A DNA stretch of 64,000 nt from Christensenella hongkongensis (GTDB lineage: Bacteria > Bacillota > Clostridia > Christensenellales > Christensenellaceae): NCBI RefSeq assembly GCF_000981035.1, contig NZ_LAYJ01000133.1:94-64093 (forward strand), in the 5' to 3' direction. Shown here one piece after another: positions 25,174 to 33,686 of the stretch. Under the pieces are notes generated by a model. The model was not told the origin of the DNA. It did no database searches and was given only the letters and a program-made list of their open reading frames with translations. A program made the translations under genes and the position numbers. Each line of letters opens with the position of its first letter. Within the stretch, counting starts at the first letter, position 1.

Positions 25174-26037
25174 ATGAAAATAGGCGCGTATTTTGCATAT
25201 TGGGAACAGGAATGGGATGTAGCATTCCTGCCTTATGTGGAGAAATATAAAAGGTTGGGATTGGATGTGCTCGAAATTTCCGGCGGGGGACTCATGAATA
25301 TGGAAGACGACGAGATTACCGCGCTCAGGGAAAAGGCGGAAGAAAACGATATCGTCATTACCTGCGGGATCGGCCTTCCGCAGGAATTCAGTACTTCTTC
25401 ACCGGATAAAAGGGTTCGCACAGCTGGAATGGATTATATGAAGCGGTTATTTGACGCGATGGGAAAACTGGACGCAAAATTAATCGGAGGAACGGTTCAT
25501 TCCTATTGGCCGGCGGACTATTCAAAACCTGTGGAAAAGCGGAAGGAGTGGGAAATATCCATCCAAAGCGTGAAGGAACTCGCAGATTATGCTGTGCAAT
25601 ACGGTATTGTAATCGCCGTGGAAGCTTTGAACCGCTTTGAACAATATCTGGTAAACGATACAAACGAGGCGGTACGGTACGTGGAAGAGGTAAATAGGCA
25701 CAACGTAAAGCTTTTGCTGGATACGTTCCATATGAATGTCGAGGAAGATAATCTTCCGGACGCGATCCGGAAGGCGGGAAATCATTTGGCGCATTTCCAT
25801 GCTGGTGAAGCGAACCGGAGGGTGCCGGGGAAGGGCAGTATGCCGTGGAAGGAAATTGGCCGCGCGTTACATGATATCGGCTACCAGGGCTATATCGTTA
25901 TGGAACCTTTTGTGAGGCCGGGAGGCACGGTCGGCTCGGATATTAAGCTGTGGAGGGATCTTTCCGGTCATGCCGATAACGATAAGCTGGACCGGGATAT
26001 TAAAGAAGCAGCCTGTTTTTTAAAAGGCGTATTATAA
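25174..26037 (+). CDS. D-allulose (D-psicose) 3-epimerase
   Basis: A 287-residue TIM-barrel enzyme that interconverts free D-allulose and D-fructose (and often D-tagatose/D-sorbose). FAYWEQEW opening, metal ligands Glu150, Asp183, His209 and Glu244, LDTFHMNVEED, and the ending MEPFVRPGGTVGSDIKLWRD are hallmarks of ketose 3-epimerases of the Clostridium/Agrobacterium DPEase group. GGAGGTGAC precedes the ATG at 25174; the longer frame starts inside alsK. Together with alsE, the operon can epimerise both free and phosphorylated allulose. Confidence 0.9.
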   Translation: MKIGAYFAYWEQEWDVAFLPYVEKYKRLGLDVLEISGGGLMNMEDDEITALREKAEENDIVITCGIGLPQEFSTSSPDKRVRTAGMDYMKRLFDAMGKLDAKLIGGTVHSYWPADYSKPVEKRKEWEISIQSVKELADYAVQYGIVIAVEALNRFEQYLVNDTNEAVRYVEEVNRHNVKLLLDTFHMNVEEDNLPDAIRKAGNHLAHFHAGEANRRVPGKGSMPWKEIGRALHDIGYQGYIVMEPFVRPGGTVGSDIKLWRDLSGHADNDKLDRDIKEAACFLKGVL

Positions 26038-26068
26038 AGTTGGATCGGACATGAAAGGAATATAGGAT

Positions 26069-26821
26069 ATGAAAATATTATTTGTTGGGGAATCATGGAC
26101 CGTCCAGGAGACGCATATCAAAGGCTTTGACAGCGTTGACCTGGGAAGGCTGGAGCAAACCACTGCCGGGCCGGTACTGGACGCGCTTGACGAAGCTGGA
26201 ATTGAAGTGGAATATATGCCCAGCCACATTGCACAGTACAGTTTTCCGGAAACGGCAGAACAGTTAGGCGAATATGATGCGATCGCCCTGAGCGACATTG
26301 GAAGCAACACCCTGATGCTCGATCCGGTTATGCAGCTTCAGGGAAAACGGAAAGGGAACCGTCTGCTGGCCTGCAAAGAATACGTAATGAATGGCGGGGG
26401 ACTCGTTATGATAGGCGGTTACCTGAGCTTTGCGGGAATCGGGAACAAAGCCCGCTATGCGATGACGCCGTTGGCGGAAGTATTACCGGTGGAAATACTT
26501 CATTATGACGACAGAATGGAACACCCGGAGGGCATAAGGCCGGAAATTACCTTGCCCGGCCATCCGGTGCTGGAAGGGATAGACGATAAAAAATGGCCTT
26601 ATTTTTTGGGGTATAATAAGGTAAGGGCAAAAGAAACTGCGGATGAAATTGCGACGATCAACGGGGATACGTTTATGGCGGCAATGGAATTTGGAAAAGG
26701 CAGGAGCTTTGTATTTACGTCAGACTGTACGTTCCATTGGGGGTCGGAGGAGTTTTTAAGCTGGCCTTACTACAGGAAATTATTTGGGAATATCTTTTTA
26801 TGGCTGGATAAAGAATTGTGA
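26069..26821 (+). CDS. Class I glutamine amidotransferase-like protein (PF07090-type)
   Basis: A 250-residue flavodoxin-like protein. FVGESWTVQETHIKGFD opening, IALSDIGSNTLML, GGGLVMIGGYLSFAG and VFTSDCTFHWGSEEF are typical of the putative glutamine amidotransferase family. It lacks a clear GxCxG nucleophile motif, so real glutaminase activity is doubtful. Members often sit in sugar catabolism operons. It is 31 bases from the epimerase and ends just before a strong terminator, so it is the last gene of the allose operon. Function unknown. Confidence 0.75.
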   Translation: MKILFVGESWTVQETHIKGFDSVDLGRLEQTTAGPVLDALDEAGIEVEYMPSHIAQYSFPETAEQLGEYDAIALSDIGSNTLMLDPVMQLQGKRKGNRLLACKEYVMNGGGLVMIGGYLSFAGIGNKARYAMTPLAEVLPVEILHYDDRMEHPEGIRPEITLPGHPVLEGIDDKKWPYFLGYNKVRAKETADEIATINGDTFMAAMEFGKGRSFVFTSDCTFHWGSEEFLSWPYYRKLFGNIFLWLDKEL

Positions 26822-26869
26822 AAATAAAACTGATTTGAGAGACAACAAGACACACATGATATAACAAAA

Positions 26870-26899
26870 ACACCTTGCCCCGGGGCAAGGTGTTTTTTT
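26870..26899. terminator. Bidirectional terminator between allose operon and yjbQ
   Basis: A perfect 12-bp inverted repeat ACACCTTGCCCC (26870-26881) / GGGGCAAGGTGT (26882-26893), followed by T-rich bases on the plus strand and preceded by an A-run that serves the minus strand. It lies between convergent genes. Confidence 0.92.
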
Positions 26900-26910
26900 A
26901 GCGCAATTTT

Positions 26911-27414
26911 TTATTCACCAATAATCTGAACGTCCACGGTTCTCTTACGGGCGCGTACCTGATCCCAGTCAATGAAATAGACATAACCGAAATCGCCCAA
27001 ATCAAGCTCGCCGTCGCAGGCGACGATCGTTTCTGAGCGTCCAAAGAAAACGGAACGAAGATGCGCCTCCGTATTGAGGCTAGTCCATTCTCCTTCCTCT
27101 GTTCCAAGGCCCATTGCAAATTCGATGTGCTTGGGGCCCGGGTGCATATATTGTCCTTCATAGCGGCAGGTAGGAATCAGTTTTTCCATAATGTTGCACA
27201 AATCCTGCTGCAGGAATTCATGTCCAAAATAGGTTTTGTCGTGCGAGCATTCCTGCGTCATGACAGAACAGGTTGTGTGGTGGGAATAGACAACGCAAAT
27301 CCCGTTTTGAATGCCGGAGTTTTCGAATATCTTTTTCACCTCGGCCGTAATGTCGTGGAATGTTGGGTTCAGGCCGTTCGATTGTACGTCGATTGTTTCG
27401 CGATAAGTTTTCAT
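26911..27414 (-). CDS. yjbQ: YjbQ family protein (UPF0047, secondary thiamine-phosphate synthase type)
   Basis: A 167-residue member of the YjbQ family, small homotrimeric proteins with a weak thiamine-phosphate synthase activity in some members; the real role is unclear. YSHHTTCSVMTQE and the GLGTEEGEWTSLNTEAHLRSVFFG region carry the conserved His/Thr site residues. The start at 27414 has GGAGAGTAACAAA upstream; the longer frame would extend into the preceding gene. It is co-oriented and probably co-transcribed with the isomerase gene upstream. Confidence 0.85.
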   Translation of the reverse strand: MKTYRETIDVQSNGLNPTFHDITAEVKKIFENSGIQNGICVVYSHHTTCSVMTQECSHDKTYFGHEFLQQDLCNIMEKLIPTCRYEGQYMHPGPKHIEFAMGLGTEEGEWTSLNTEAHLRSVFFGRSETIVACDGELDLGDFGYVYFIDWDQVRARKRTVDVQIIGE

Positions 27415-27447
27415 TTTGTTACTCTCCTTTGTTCTTGTTATTTGTGG

Positions 27448-27464
27448 GCTGCGCGTCGCGCAGC
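27448..27464 (-). other. Hairpin between the triosephosphate isomerase-like gene and yjbQ
   Basis: GCTGCGC (27448-27454) / GCGCAGC (27458-27464), a perfect 7-bp stem with a 3-base loop, without a T-tract on either strand. It may modulate expression of yjbQ or mark an RNA end. Confidence 0.4.
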
Positions 27465-27481
27465 TGAATATCTGGCTGTTT

Positions 27482-28189
27482 TCAGAATGCTTTGTGCCGC
27501 GCATCCCATGCGTCGCGCAGGGCATGGATCATTTCATCCACCATACCGATTGGATCGTCCGCCTTCACAATGCCGCTTGTGCAGCCGGTGGCCTCTGCCC
27601 CTGCGTAAATTACATCATATACATCCTGCGGCGTACTGATGCCTGCGCCCTGCAGGACGTGGATATCAGGGTTAACGTCTTTGATTGCTTTCGTGGTAGA
27701 AAGGACGTAGTCCAGTCCGCTTGTTTTGCCTGTACCAATCAGCTCCGTCGGCTCTGCGACAATGATATTTGGCGCAAAATGAGCGATTGCGCTCGCGTCT
27801 TCAAGGGAATCGGCGCATACGATAGTGGCAAGTCCAATCTCATCGGCACGTTTGATGGTCTGGTTCAACACAGAAAGGCCAAGGGGATGTTCTGCATGGT
27901 TTAACATAACGCCTTTTGCACCGGCTGCTTTTACAGCTTCCGGAAGTACGGAGCCAAGGCCGCGTCCAACGCATAACGCATCCATATGCTGGGCAAAAAC
28001 CAGTAGTCTTTTGGTTTCATTCGAAAGTAAAGGGATATCGGTGTATTGCGGTGTGAATATGATTTGGACGTCATATTTTTCGCAGGCTCGCTCGGCTGCG
28101 AGCGCAAGCTCCAAAACATCCCTGCCATATAGATACGCTTTCGGGCCAATTTCAAAAAACGGCGGTTTAATAGAGAAATCCTTATACAT
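27482..28189 (-). CDS. Triosephosphate isomerase, archaeal-like short type
   Basis: A 235-residue TIM-barrel protein close to archaeal triosephosphate isomerases. Catalytic residues remain: Lys17 in GPKAY, His98 in LNHAEH and Glu146 in AEPTELIGTG; the phosphate loop GAGIST is present. The conserved Asn of the N-x-K motif is replaced by Gly15. Such short TIMs in bacterial sugar clusters may act on triose or tetrulose phosphates. Its promoter carries DeoR-like sites, and a DeoR regulator and SIS isomerase lie close by. GGAGG precedes the ATG. Confidence 0.82.
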   Translation of the reverse strand: MYKDFSIKPPFFEIGPKAYLYGRDVLELALAAERACEKYDVQIIFTPQYTDIPLLSNETKRLLVFAQHMDALCVGRGLGSVLPEAVKAAGAKGVMLNHAEHPLGLSVLNQTIKRADEIGLATIVCADSLEDASAIAHFAPNIIVAEPTELIGTGKTSGLDYVLSTTKAIKDVNPDIHVLQGAGISTPQDVYDVIYAGAEATGCTSGIVKADDPIGMVDEMIHALRDAWDARHKAF

Positions 28190-28268
28190 ACTGAGACCTC
28201 CATTTTGTTTTAGTGAGATAATTTACAAAAGTGTATTCAATGCATCGAATGTTTTCCTGTATAGTTGC

Positions 28269-28313
28269 AGCATAACATACACTTTCGAAAACGTCAATAA
28301 AAATATTTCGAAT
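28269..28313 (-). promoter_or_regulatory. Promoter and candidate DeoR sites for the isomerase-yjbQ operon
   Basis: On the minus strand TTGACG (28297-28292) and TATGCT (28274-28269) have a 17-bp spacer. The palindrome TTTCGAAA at 28283-28290 sits in the spacer, and ATTTCGAAT at 28305-28313 lies just upstream of the -35 box, 23 bp from the first. TTTCG-type repeats are common DeoR-family sites, and a DeoR gene is at 29064. Confidence 0.6.
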
Positions 28314-28322
28314 AACTTATGA

Positions 28323-28351
28323 TTGATTTTATAAAAACAATATATTAAACT
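28323..28351 (+). promoter_or_regulatory. Possible promoter of the SIS gene
   Basis: TTGATT at 28323-28328 and TAAACT at 28346-28351 with a 17-bp spacer, each box matching consensus at four of six bases. It is divergent from the isomerase promoter and would be served by the same TTTCGAA sites. Confidence 0.4.
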
Positions 28352-28385
28352 GAAAAGAAAGAAAAACAAAAGGAGTAAAATTGAA

Positions 28386-28979
28386 ATGAAGGACAAAGGT
28401 TTGGAATTTGCACTGAAATCTGTAGAGATCGAAGCCGCAGAAGTGGCGCGTGTTGCTGAAATCGTAAAAACGGCGGAGTTTGCGCAGGCGGTGGATATCC
28501 TCAGCAAGGCAAATAAAATCGTAACGTCAGGCAGCGGCGGTACGGGCGTTGCCGCGAAGAAGTTCGCGCATTCGCTTTCGTGTATCGAGCGCAACGGCGT
28601 GTTCCTCTCGCCCGCGGAGGGAATGCACGGCGGCATGGGAGTGGTGCAGAAGGGAGACGCAATGGTGGTGGTCTCCAAGGGAGGAAAAACGGCAGAGCTG
28701 CTGCCGCTGATCGACGTGTGCAAAAAGAAGGGAGCAAAGCTCATTGGAGTGACGCAAAACCCGGATTCGCCGCTTGCAAAGCAGGCGGATGTGTTTTTAA
28801 AGATGGACGTGCATCACGAAAGCGACCGTTACGACATCATGGCAACGTCGAGCGTAATCGCACTGGTGGCACTGTTCGACGCGCTGCAGGTGGCGATCAT
28901 GGAGGAGACGGACTACAAACTGGAACAGTTTGCGCTCATCCATCCGGGCGGCGCCGTGGGGCAGAAGCTGAATGCGTAA
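28386..28979 (+). CDS. SIS-domain sugar-phosphate isomerase (arabinose-5-phosphate isomerase-like)
   Basis: A 197-residue single SIS domain. TSGSGGTGVAAKKFAHSL, VVVSKGGKTAELLP and GVTQNPDSPLAKQADV are SIS phosphate-sugar motifs, and HPGGAVGQKL matches the C-terminal end of the KdsD/GutQ isomerase domain. It lacks the CBS pair of full KdsD. Aldose-ketose isomerisation of a phosphosugar is likely; LPS synthesis is not, in a Gram-positive context. AGGAG precedes the ATG. The neighbouring DeoR gene is convergent. Confidence 0.82.
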   Translation: MKDKGLEFALKSVEIEAAEVARVAEIVKTAEFAQAVDILSKANKIVTSGSGGTGVAAKKFAHSLSCIERNGVFLSPAEGMHGGMGVVQKGDAMVVVSKGGKTAELLPLIDVCKKKGAKLIGVTQNPDSPLAKQADVFLKMDVHHESDRYDIMATSSVIALVALFDALQVAIMEETDYKLEQFALIHPGGAVGQKLNA

Positions 28980-28993
28980 AAAACACGAAGAAA

Positions 28994-29023
28994 AAGGGCT
29001 CTGGAATCATTTCCAAAGCCCTT
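28994..29023. terminator. Bidirectional terminator between SIS gene and deoR
   Basis: AAGGGCT-c-TGGAA (28994-29006), loop TCAT, TTCCA-a-AGCCCTT (29011-29023). An A-run precedes it, giving a T-run on the minus strand, so it mainly ends deoR transcription and also lies after the plus-strand SIS gene. Confidence 0.8.
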
Positions 29024-29063
29024 GATATTCATATGAAGCCTGTTTAATTGGAAGGTGCACGGC

Positions 29064-29846
29064 TTACACGGTGACCACGTTCACACCCTTTTTGACAATT
29101 TTCTCCAGATGAGCGGGCAGCGCATTCGTATCCGTGATCAGGTAATCGATACTGTCAATGTCCGCAACCTGGGAAAAGGCCTCCTGACCTATTTTTGAGA
29201 AATCCGTAACGGCGATCGAATACTTGGAGCGTTCGATCATCAGCCTGCTTACTTCCGTCTCTTCAAAATCGCGGATAGAGATTCCGGCCGTTGCGCTTAC
29301 GCCGTCTATGGAAAGGATGGCGACGTCAGCCTTATATTTCCGCAGCGCGACGAGCGTGTCGTCTCCGTAGGTGAAGGAATGCGGAAACTTGATATTACCG
29401 CCAAGCAATATAATTTGGTTGTAGGGCGAGTCGCTCATTTCAGTCGCGATATTGACGGAGTTTGTAACTACCTTCAGGTGCTTTTTTGACTTTAACTCAC
29501 GTGCGATAAAAAAAGAAGTGGTGCCGGAGCTGAGCATTACGGTATCCCGGTCGTGTATCATATCAGCGGCAGCCGCAGCAATGCGGTGCTTTTCTTCGGC
29601 ATGCTTTGTTTTCCGTTCGTAAAAATTCATGCTGTAATAGGTACGCATAGAAGGAATCGCGCCTCCGTGCACACGCTCCAGCGCATTTTCCCTCTCCAGG
29701 TCTGCAAGGTCATTGCGGATCGTTACTTCCGAAATCGAAAATATCCGGCTTAATTCGCTGACCTTCACCTTGCCTTCCTCATTCAGGATATCCAATATTT
29801 TTTTTCGCCGCTTGTCGGCATTCAAGTTGCTGAAATCAGACATCAT
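29064..29846 (-). CDS. DeoR family transcriptional regulator
   Basis: A 260-residue repressor with an N-terminal winged helix (RRKKILDILNEEGKVKVSELSRIFSISEVTIRNDL, HGGAI) and the DeoR C-terminal sensor domain (MLSSGTTSFFIARELK, VVTNSVNIA, LLGGNIK, ERSKYSIAVTDFSKIG) that binds sugar phosphates. GGAGTAGACA precedes the ATG at 29846. Likely targets are the isomerase-yjbQ and SIS promoters around 28269-28351; that is inferred from distance and motif, not shown. Confidence 0.9.
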   Translation of the reverse strand: MMSDFSNLNADKRRKKILDILNEEGKVKVSELSRIFSISEVTIRNDLADLERENALERVHGGAIPSMRTYYSMNFYERKTKHAEEKHRIAAAAADMIHDRDTVMLSSGTTSFFIARELKSKKHLKVVTNSVNIATEMSDSPYNQIILLGGNIKFPHSFTYGDDTLVALRKYKADVAILSIDGVSATAGISIRDFEETEVSRLMIERSKYSIAVTDFSKIGQEAFSQVADIDSIDYLITDTNALPAHLEKIVKKGVNVVTV

Positions 29847-29975
29847 TGTCTACTCCTTCACCATTTTATTATGGAAAAATAAACTTCTACTTAAAATATA
29901 GCATAGAATGAACAAGAATACCACGGAATAGAATGAAAGCAGAGCGAAAACAGATCGCTTTGATATAGAAAGCCA

Positions 29976-31601
29976 TTATATCTTTTTTCGAAACTCAGAA
30001 GGAGAACAGCCCGTATATTTCTTAAAGATAAGGCTGAAGTAGTAAGGATCGCTGATCCCGACCTTTTCACTGATCTCAAAAATTTTCAGGCTCGGATCCT
30101 TCAGCAAATTTTGAGCCTCCGAAACCCGTACCTTATTGACAAATTCGGAAAAAGAAATTCCTTCATTCTTTTTAAAGAGCTGTCCAAGGTAGTTTCGGCT
30201 TACGCCCAGCCGCTCTGCTACGCCCGCAATGGATATATTGTCGGAATATTCGGCAAATGCTATTCTTTTTGCCTGTTCGAGCAATTTTTTACCCGAGCCG
30301 GACGACGTGTTTTTGGTATACTCAAGCACCTGGTCGATCATATGGAATATCTGGACACGGCATTCCTCCTTATCGGTCACCTTTAAATCATAATTGAGCA
30401 TTTCCTCATAATCGTTGATGTATTTGTTGTTGACTTCAACATTAATTTCTCCAAATACGCTGATACAGGCGAAAGCAACTCCCATGATGAGCGCCTGCAG
30501 GCTTTCCGGTTTACAGCTTTGCGGATCGTCTCCCACCGCAAGAAGCTGCTCTTCGAGAAGCGCATGGACGCGCTTTTTGTTGCCAAGCTTTAAATTCACG
30601 TGCAGATCGATGATCTGGTTCAAATTCAGGTTTGCGCTGGCATACCTGCGTACGTCGGATATCTTCTTCATGGACGGCTGGCTGCCACGGTCAAACGAGC
30701 TGTAGCGCAAGGCAAAGCATGCCTCCAGATAGGAAGTCCGCAGCTCTGTGATGCAGTCTGTTTCCATTCCGAGCCCTGATATCAGAAGCAGGTCGTGTTC
30801 CGTCCTGCAATACGAAGTCAGTTTGCCAAGAAGCTCGGTTGCAATGCTGTCGGGGGCAAAAAACGCGAACGCCATCTTTTTGTCCTGGACAGGGAAAGCA
30901 AAGTAATCCGTCTGCCCGGGGAAAAGAAAGGCCAGCGCGTCCTTTACCCTTTGGACGGGCATATGCTTTAAAAGCTCTTTACGGGAAAGGCGCGCTGAAA
31001 GATTTGTCGTTGGAGATATTTTTGATATGGTAAGCACTGCCGCCTGGAATATACGCCTGTCAAAGGGGAGGGAAAGCTCTTTGCACTTGGTACGAATCTC
31101 CTGGGTACTGAGCCGCCCGGAAAAAACGTCCTGAAAAAATACGCTCAGGATATCGGGCAGGTGCAGGTCCAGCGTGCGCTGCATATTCGAGATCGTCTCG
31201 ATGTTTTTTTTGTGCCGGGAGGCCTTTGTAAAAAGATCGGAGGCTATTTCCGGTATCTGCGCTGGGGCGAGCGGTTTCAGGATAAATTCCGCAACGCCAT
31301 ACTTTATCGTTTCCTGAGCGAATGAAAAATCGTCGTATCCGGATAAAACAATTTTGACAGACTGCGAAAAATTTCCATTGGGATTCTCATCCTGTAAGGT
31401 CTTCAAAAACTCCATGCCATTCATTTTAGGCATCATCAGGTCAATTATCATGGCCGAAAAGGAATGCTCCCGGCACAGCTCCATGGCTTCAAGTCCATTT
31501 TTGGCGCACAGGATCGAATCAAACAGGCCAAGCTCTCCAATGCTTTCCGCCAAACCATTGCGAATAATCGTTTCATCGTCAATAATCAGTAAACTAAGCA
31601 T
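29976..31601 (-). CDS. AraC-type response regulator (YesN-like)
   Basis: A 541-residue regulator. The N-terminal receiver carries the acidic pair in LLIIDDE and the phospho-acceptor Asp54 in MIIDLMMPKMNG. A long middle region of unknown fold leads to two AraC helix-turn-helices at the C-terminus (ISIAGVAERLGVSRNYLGQLFKK and IFEISEKVGISDPYYFSLIFKKYTGCSPSEFR). YesN-type proteins usually activate sugar uptake genes next to them. The kinase gene lies 2 bases upstream. The divergent cluster starting at 33687 is the probable target. Confidence 0.93.
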   Translation of the reverse strand: MLSLLIIDDETIIRNGLAESIGELGLFDSILCAKNGLEAMELCREHSFSAMIIDLMMPKMNGMEFLKTLQDENPNGNFSQSVKIVLSGYDDFSFAQETIKYGVAEFILKPLAPAQIPEIASDLFTKASRHKKNIETISNMQRTLDLHLPDILSVFFQDVFSGRLSTQEIRTKCKELSLPFDRRIFQAAVLTISKISPTTNLSARLSRKELLKHMPVQRVKDALAFLFPGQTDYFAFPVQDKKMAFAFFAPDSIATELLGKLTSYCRTEHDLLLISGLGMETDCITELRTSYLEACFALRYSSFDRGSQPSMKKISDVRRYASANLNLNQIIDLHVNLKLGNKKRVHALLEEQLLAVGDDPQSCKPESLQALIMGVAFACISVFGEINVEVNNKYINDYEEMLNYDLKVTDKEECRVQIFHMIDQVLEYTKNTSSGSGKKLLEQAKRIAFAEYSDNISIAGVAERLGVSRNYLGQLFKKNEGISFSEFVNKVRVSEAQNLLKDPSLKIFEISEKVGISDPYYFSLIFKKYTGCSPSEFRKKI

Positions 31602-31603
31602 TA

Positions 31604-33376
31604 TTAATTCCCCCTCACGATTGGTATCCTGATCCTGATAACGGTCCAGGATTCCTCGATTTCATAATGAAGGCCATATTCATCACCGTACGCGCATTTA
31701 ATACGGTCGTTTACATTCACGATGCCCAGGCCAAGCCGCGCATCCTGTACGGAAGGATGCGAGAGGCGGTGATTGATTTCCTTCATTTTTTCCGGCGCCA
31801 GATTACCGCCGTTGTCAGACACCTCCAGCAGAATATGGTCACCCATAAGCCGTCCGCGGATTGCGATGACGCCGTTGTCGTTTCCGCGCACGCCATGGTA
31901 AATCGCATTTTCCACAAGCGGCTGCAGTATCATTTTGATTACAAGGCAAGCGTTAATCTGCTCTTCGACGTCAAATTGATAGACAAAGTCGCCCTCATAG
32001 CGTATCATCTGAATATCGAGGTAATATTTGATATGCTCCATTTCCTTTGAAATAGGGATCACTTCATTTCCGCGGCTGGTGCTAATTCGGAACATCTGCG
32101 AAAGCGCATGCGTCATAACGGCGGCTTTTTCGTTTTGCCCGCGGTCAATCAGCCAGATGATTGTGGATAGGGTATTATACAAAAAGTGCGGCTTTATCTG
32201 CGCCTCAAATGCCTTTAGCTCCAGCTCGCGCTGCTTTTTCCTGCCCTCGTCAAGCAGATAGTTCTGGTGGTTGAGCTCTTCCGCCATATTGTTATAGCAA
32301 CGCATGATGTAACCCATTTCGTCATAATATTTGGGCGTAAGCGTCTGTATTTTACCCAGCTTTGCTTTTTGCATCAGCTGCGCGAGCTTTTGGATTGGGT
32401 TCACAAAGGAATTTGACAAAATGATTGCCAGCAGGAAGACAATAAAAATAATGGTGAGCACAAGCATAAAGGTGAGGCTGATAATGCCGCTGTTTGTCTG
32501 CGTCGCTTCAGAGACAGGTAAAATACTCAGATAGCGTCCATAATTGGAATTTGTATCCGGGTTGGAATTAACGAGATATTTGACCCCTGAAAAATCTATG
32601 ATCCTGCCGGAAACAGGACGATCTGCGGGAATCGAAGAAATCAGCGAGCCAAGGGCAAGCGTGGAGCCCGGCTGCGTGCTGGAAAAGACGGAATTATCCT
32701 GATCGATCAGTACAATCGTTCCAATCGCAGAGGAATCATTTTCATTGACCAAACGCTTTACCGATTTTTCATTGACGCCTGAGAAAACATAGCCGGTCAC
32801 TTTTTGGTTTGTATTGTCAAATACCTTCTGTGCAAAGGTCTTGTAGCGCGCCTGGCCAATCTGTATGACAGGGCCGTAATAGGTGAGCGCCGGGCTTTGC
32901 TCAAATTCAGAAAAAGAGGGGCTGGCGGCGATATCGGATATCGCAGAATCGATGCCCTCCGTACGGGAAAAATGCAGGCCGTTCTTTCCATAAAGGTATA
33001 AAAAATTTGTATATGGATTCGACGTGCCCGTAATGAGCAGCTTTTGTATCTGCGGATAGGAATGCGAGTCTGCCGGAACGCTGCGTTCCATGAAGCTTAC
33101 AATATTTTCATCCCGCGCAATTTCAATCGACTGGTAGATCAGGTCGTCGTAAATCTGGCTCCGGACTATGCTGTGTATGTTTTTAAGCAAGTTTTGCGAT
33201 TCTGCGCTCTTTGCCTTCAAAACGCTGTCCTGCGAGAGGGAATAGGAATAGATACCGATAATTGTGATGGGAATTACGGAAACGCAGATCATCATAATAA
33301 ACAGCTTTTTTTTAAGGCTAAGATTGCCAAAAAAGTGAATAGCTGCTTTTTTGCCCCTTTTTAACCAATGCTTCAT
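31604..33376 (-). CDS. Membrane sensor histidine kinase (YesM-like)
   Basis: A 590-residue kinase. A first membrane helix (residues about 22-45) and a second one (SLTFMLVLTIIFIVFLLAIIL) flank an extracellular sensor domain of about 230 residues. HAMP follows, then the His_kinase motif with phospho-acceptor His397 in QIKPHFLYNTL, and a HATPase domain with LQPLVENAIYHG and SDNGGNL. The start at 33376 has GGTGAATCA before it; the longer frame adds an unlikely 28 residues. It presumably senses a sugar or binding protein outside and drives the adjacent regulator. Confidence 0.93.
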   Translation of the reverse strand: MKHWLKRGKKAAIHFFGNLSLKKKLFIMMICVSVIPITIIGIYSYSLSQDSVLKAKSAESQNLLKNIHSIVRSQIYDDLIYQSIEIARDENIVSFMERSVPADSHSYPQIQKLLITGTSNPYTNFLYLYGKNGLHFSRTEGIDSAISDIAASPSFSEFEQSPALTYYGPVIQIGQARYKTFAQKVFDNTNQKVTGYVFSGVNEKSVKRLVNENDSSAIGTIVLIDQDNSVFSSTQPGSTLALGSLISSIPADRPVSGRIIDFSGVKYLVNSNPDTNSNYGRYLSILPVSEATQTNSGIISLTFMLVLTIIFIVFLLAIILSNSFVNPIQKLAQLMQKAKLGKIQTLTPKYYDEMGYIMRCYNNMAEELNHQNYLLDEGRKKQRELELKAFEAQIKPHFLYNTLSTIIWLIDRGQNEKAAVMTHALSQMFRISTSRGNEVIPISKEMEHIKYYLDIQMIRYEGDFVYQFDVEEQINACLVIKMILQPLVENAIYHGVRGNDNGVIAIRGRLMGDHILLEVSDNGGNLAPEKMKEINHRLSHPSVQDARLGLGIVNVNDRIKCAYGDEYGLHYEIEESWTVIRIRIPIVRGN

Positions 33377-33686
33377 TGATTCACCATAAATAAAAATACG
33401 ACTGTAAAAATACACTGTTGCGGTCCGGTAAGACCGGTACAAAAATAGTAATAGTGCCATAAAAAGCTGCGTTGGTACAAATATTGATAAATTAATAATA
33501 ACAATAACTGTCGGTTTTGTAAATAAAATATTATGAAATATTATATAATTGATTTTGTTTTAGCTTCGTTTAATGAAAAATCGTTGTTTTTTAATATTAA
33601 TATTACATTATTCAATTCTAATCCCTTTCCACGCCCACTATAATTAAAGTAACAATTCAAAGGTGTGGAAAAGAGGTGAGAACTGT
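33377..33686. promoter_or_regulatory. AT-rich divergent intergenic region
   Basis: About 310 bp between the divergent kinase and small-protein genes with no open frame. It is strongly A/T-rich (33480-33610). TATAAT at 33639-33644 could serve the plus-strand genes, but the corresponding -35 (TTCTAA at 33616) is poor. A weak -35 fits an activator-dependent promoter such as one driven by the AraC-type regulator. No clear repeat was found. Confidence 0.4.
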
